DNA from: Streptomyces mirabilis
GTDB taxonomy: Bacteria > Actinomycetota > Actinomycetes > Streptomycetales > Streptomycetaceae
Direction of reading: 5' to 3'
Assembly: GCF_018310535.1 (NCBI RefSeq)
Contig: NZ_CP074102.1
Coordinates: 682,001-746,000, forward strand
DNA length: 64,000 nt
Shown: piece after piece, positions 61,370 to 64,000 of the stretch
Position numbering within the stretch: position 1 is the first letter of the stretch
Layout of the letters: each line of letters begins with the position of its first letter
Position numbers and translations under genes: made by a program
The notes under the pieces: model-generated
The model's database searches: none
Seen by the model: only the letters and a program-made list of their open reading frames with translations
What the model was told of the DNA's origin: nothing

Positions 61370-61434
61370 TGGGGCGGACATGACAGCGCCGCGGGCCCTG
61401 CGTGGGGACCGCGGCGCCGTACTGCTTCCGGACG

Positions 61435-61860
61435 TCAGGCCAGCTTGGCCGTCAGGGTGATCGTCGTGCCGGTCAGCGCCGCGCTGACCGGGCAGTTCTT
61501 CTTCGCGTCCTCGGCCGCCGCGACGAAGCCGTCGTTGTCGAGGCCCGGCACCGTACCCTCCACCGTCAGGTGGATGCCGGTGATGCCCTCGCCGGGCTGG
61601 AAGGTGACGTCGGCGTTGGTGACGAGCTTGGTGGGCGGGGTGCCCGCGCCCGCGAGGGCGTGCGACAGCGCCATGGAGAAGCAGCTGGAGTGGGCGGCGG
61701 CGATCAGCTCCTCGGGGCTGGTCTTGCCGTTGGCGTCCTGCGCCCGCGACGCCCACGTCACCGGCTGCTGGCCGATGCCGGAGGAGTCGAAGGTGACGAC
61801 GCCGCTGCCCTCGAGCAGGTTGCCTTCCCACACGGTGTGCGCGGTGCGCGTGGTTGCCAC
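61435..61860 (-). CDS. OsmC/Ohr-family peroxiredoxin-like protein
   Basis: This is 141 residues from GTG 61860 with GAAGGGA upstream. OsmC fold: TTRTAHTVWEGNLLEGSG, KTSPEELIAAAHSSCFSMALSHALA with the first redox Cys, VTFQPGEGITGIHLTVEG, and AAEDAKKNCPVSAALTGTTITL with the second. The two Cys reduce organic or fatty-acid hydroperoxides. It is downstream of the VWA gene by 86 bp and upstream of dnaK by about 130 bp, so a stress-response grouping is possible but not shown. Confidence 0.93.
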   Translation of the reverse strand: MATTRTAHTVWEGNLLEGSGVVTFDSSGIGQQPVTWASRAQDANGKTSPEELIAAAHSSCFSMALSHALAGAGTPPTKLVTNADVTFQPGEGITGIHLTVEGTVPGLDNDGFVAAAEDAKKNCPVSAALTGTTITLTAKLA

Positions 61861-61946
61861 GATGATTCCCTTCGATGGGGTCCCGTTTTCGGGGTCCGTG
61901 CGCACCATCCGATCACACCTGCGCGCGACTCACCCAGAATGACAGC

Positions 61947-63758
61947 TCACCGCACGCGGAAGACCGGTCCCCGCGCCGTGAACGGGAGCCACGCGCCCTG
62001 CGGAATCAGATACGCGTGCTCGCGCCGCACCCGCAGCACGTCGCACCAGCCGTCCGTGATGACCAGCAGCGGCGCGCCCGGCGGGAAGTCGTCCGCGCGG
62101 TGCAGCAGATCGATGCCGGGCTGCAGCACCGTACCGCCGCGCCCGTGCACCCGTACCCGTCCGGCGATCTCGGTGACCGGCAGATAGCCCGCGTCGTGCG
62201 GCGCCGCGTCGCAGAACACCACCCGCGCGGCCGGTACGTCCCGGGCCTCGGCGTACGAGGCGATGGCGCCCAGCGCCTTGCCGAGCAGCGTGCGGTCCAT
62301 GGAACCGGAGGTGTCGAGGACGACGCCGAAGGTGCAGCGGGCGATCTCCTCGGGCGGGAAGTACCGTCCCGCGCGCGGGATGTCGGGGGTGGACGCCTGA
62401 CGGCGCGAGGGGCGCGCGTACGTCCGTACCGGCTCGGGGCGGGGCACGAACTCGTCGAACCAGCGGGCCAGGCGGGCGTCCCAAGGCAGCGGCGGATGGC
62501 TGAGCGCGCGGATCTCCTCGACCAGACCGCCCGGCAGATAGCCCCGCTCCAGCTGCTGGTGCAGGTCGAAGCCGTGGCTCAGGCCGCGCCGGTAGAGCTC
62601 GTCCAGGTCCACGTAGTCGCGCGGGGAGCCGAGCGGGGCGCCGAGGATGTCACCAACACCCTTGCCGCGGAGCGTGGACAGCCGGCGCATCCGGCGCAGG
62701 TCCTTCGCGATCCGGTCGTACACCTCCTCCGCCGACAGATCCTTCAACTCCGCGTCGTACAGAAGTCCTTCGGGCATCGTGCCGACCTGCATCTCGCACA
62801 GCCAGCCGTTGATGACGTAGTCGGCCGCGATGTTGAAGAGGTACGGGTCGCGGGGGCCGCAGCGGTCGCCGTGCCGCAGGGCGGCGTGCAGCATCTCGTG
62901 GGCGAGGACGAACCGCCATTCCTCGTCCTCCAGTTGGCGCAGCGGGTTGATGTAGATCTCGCCCGCCTCCGCGTTCACGGCGGCGACGGAGATGTCGTGG
63001 GCGCGGGCCAGTTCGGCGTCGGCGACCAGGGTGATGCCGGCCGCGATGCCGCCGAGCAGCGGGTAGGAGGAGATGAACCAGCTCAGCGCCCGCTCCCAGG
63101 GCTGTAGCCGGGTGGGCCCGCCGCGCATCGAGCCGCGGCGGCCGCCGGCCACGTCCATCGCCGTGGCCACGGTGCGGGTCAGGGCGTGCGCGAACTCGAG
63201 CTGCCAGTCCGGGGCCTGGCCGCCCTTCCAGGTGTCCCACGGCACCAGCAGCTGGTCCGGCTCGCCGCCGGCCGTACCGCAGCGCTCGTACGGGGCCGGA
63301 GTCCCCTCGCGCCGCCAGCGGGCGGCGAGTTGCTCCTCGTCGCCGTCGGGGTACGAGGGCGGCAGGTCCTCTGGGGTGAGGCCGATGGGGAAACCGAGCA
63401 GGAAGCGGTTGACGACCGCGCAGCGGGCGGCGAGGGCGTGGCGGTCGGGCTGCTCGCGCGTCTTCGGCGCCGCCGGGACATGGCCGAAGCCCAGGTGGAT
63501 GATGGCGTGCGCGACCGCCCAGGCCCACTCGACGGGCTCGGCGCGGCGGGTGGGGTGGACGTGCAGTACACCGTTGGAGTCGACACGGACGAGACCGTCG
63601 CGGGGTGAGTCGGGGCAGTCCTCCTGGCGGCAGGTGCTGAAGCCGATGGCGGCGAGCGCCCGGTTGGCCCGCACCAGCCGCATCCCCTCCGCGAACGCCT
63701 CCGCCGCCAGGTCCTTCTTCGGCTGTCCCTTACTGCGGCTCGTCGGGGTGCGGCTCAC
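61947..63758 (-). CDS. VWA-like protein with putative metallopeptidase domain (DUF2201)
   Basis: This is 603 residues. GTG 63758 overlaps the stop of the upstream ATPase gene (GTGA). The central part carries HEMLHAALRH (about residues 287-296), a zincin-like motif within the DUF2201 N-terminal region. The C-terminal third is a VWA-like domain with MIDAS start DTSGSMD (about 481-487), GGTVLQPGIDLL and LLVITDGWCD. With its partner AAA ATPase this is a MoxR/VWA-type pair, which usually acts as a chaperone that remodels or inserts metal into target complexes. The target is unknown. Confidence 0.9.
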   Translation of the reverse strand: MSRTPTSRSKGQPKKDLAAEAFAEGMRLVRANRALAAIGFSTCRQEDCPDSPRDGLVRVDSNGVLHVHPTRRAEPVEWAWAVAHAIIHLGFGHVPAAPKTREQPDRHALAARCAVVNRFLLGFPIGLTPEDLPPSYPDGDEEQLAARWRREGTPAPYERCGTAGGEPDQLLVPWDTWKGGQAPDWQLEFAHALTRTVATAMDVAGGRRGSMRGGPTRLQPWERALSWFISSYPLLGGIAAGITLVADAELARAHDISVAAVNAEAGEIYINPLRQLEDEEWRFVLAHEMLHAALRHGDRCGPRDPYLFNIAADYVINGWLCEMQVGTMPEGLLYDAELKDLSAEEVYDRIAKDLRRMRRLSTLRGKGVGDILGAPLGSPRDYVDLDELYRRGLSHGFDLHQQLERGYLPGGLVEEIRALSHPPLPWDARLARWFDEFVPRPEPVRTYARPSRRQASTPDIPRAGRYFPPEEIARCTFGVVLDTSGSMDRTLLGKALGAIASYAEARDVPAARVVFCDAAPHDAGYLPVTEIAGRVRVHGRGGTVLQPGIDLLHRADDFPPGAPLLVITDGWCDVLRVRREHAYLIPQGAWLPFTARGPVFRVR

Positions 63759-64000
63759 TGCCGCGCCTCGACCAGCCGGGGCATGTCGCGGGCCGCCTCG
63801 ACCAGGAACCAGGCGGGCAGGAGGGGATTGCCGTCGGTGTCCGGAGCGATGACGCTCTGCGCGACCTCCACGGAGATCTCGGCGAGCTGCACGAGCAGCG
63901 ACTTGGCCCGATACGCGGTCTGCTGTCCGCTCGCGGAGAGGTGCTCCTTGCTGGCGGGCAGCTCCTTGACGAGCCGGCCGCGGAAGGACTCGGCGAGGTA
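63755..64000 (-). CDS. AAA (MoxR-type) ATPase partner, C-terminal part only
   Basis: The window end cuts this gene. The visible 81 residues are the C-terminus: LVKELPASKEHLSASGQQTA, then LLVQLAEISVEVAQSVIAPD, then LPAWFLVEAARDMPRLVEARQ. Its stop overlaps the start of the VWA gene (GTGA). The ATPase assignment rests on the usual pairing of DUF2201 proteins with an AAA ATPase, since the P-loop lies outside the window. Confidence 0.6.
   Translation of the reverse strand, partial: YLAESFRGRLVKELPASKEHLSASGQQTAYRAKSLLVQLAEISVEVAQSVIAPDTDGNPLLPAWFLVEAARDMPRLVEARQ

Overview
The window is high-GC actinobacterial DNA, almost certainly Streptomyces. Evidence: strong GC-third-position codon use, GTG and TTG starts, short stacked overlaps (ATGA, GTGA), secreted multidomain glycoside hydrolases with CBM2 modules, a CebR-type operator (TGGGAGCGCTCCCA), a chitosanase-type operator palindrome, and regulator types common in Streptomyces (XRE/MmyB, XRE/DUF5753, WYL). 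No rRNA, tRNA or CRISPR array was seen.

Region 1 (1-15.5 kb) is a scrapyard of mobile DNA. An ISL3-family element (1-2100) carries an antisense cargo ORF. Next is a decayed prophage remnant read right to left: a frameshifted tail-type repeat protein (8160-10890), two very small phage ORFs, a second repeat protein fused in frame to an amidase endolysin, and downstream small phage genes (2367-3272). The endolysin is frameshifted and cut by two back-to-back miniature elements with near-perfect 27-28 bp ends (3635-4064 and 4061-4586). A two-gene cassette for secreted proteins sits on the opposite strand inside the prophage (6818-8153) and looks like a moron. It is followed by a P-loop kinase-like protein, a frameshifted FkbM methyltransferase, and a transposon-like unit (12844-14697) with roughly 110 bp inverted repeats that carries a SpoIIE/PP2C phosphatase but no transposase and breaks an older gene.

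Region 2 (15.8-31.8 kb) holds an acyl-CoA ligase and then the most coherent system of the window. An eight-gene minus-strand series runs from 29734 to 17636: pqqA, pqqC, pqqD, pqqE, a GH105 rhamnogalacturonyl hydrolase, a Tat-exported putative polysaccharide lyase, a 1835-residue enzyme with four catalytic modules (GH28, GH29-like, GH27, GH18-like) plus an F5/8-type C module, and a secreted PQQ-type sugar dehydrogenase with CBM and FnIII modules. Every junction overlaps or is under 20 bp. Inference: the strain breaks down a pectic glycan outside the cell and oxidises released sugars with a PQQ enzyme whose cofactor is made by the same transcript. pqqB is absent here. An aldo/keto reductase is divergent, and a GH75 chitosanase with an operator palindrome follows.

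Region 3 (31.8-39.7 kb) has an SDR pseudogene hit by a dispersed repeat, a 1203-residue HTH-nSTAND-WD40 protein, a membrane glycosyltransferase-like protein, a methyltransferase and a PhyH dioxygenase.

Region 4 (39.7-49.1 kb) is a cellulase/xyloglucanase cluster: GH6, GH5, GH48 and GH74, all secreted with CBM2 modules. The divergent GH5/GH48 promoter carries one exact and one imperfect CebR box.

Region 5 (49.1-64 kb) is mixed: nitroreductase, a truncated rhamnogalacturonan lyase, a WYL regulator with a perfect 12-bp inverted repeat before two small genes, a methyltransferase fed by an IS200/IS605 TnpB element with a divergent ribbon-helix-helix gene, a pterin dehydratase, a LysR regulator, a DUF6817-like gene, two XRE regulators, a second-type dnaK, an OsmC protein, and a VWA/metallopeptidase plus AAA ATPase pair cut by the window end.
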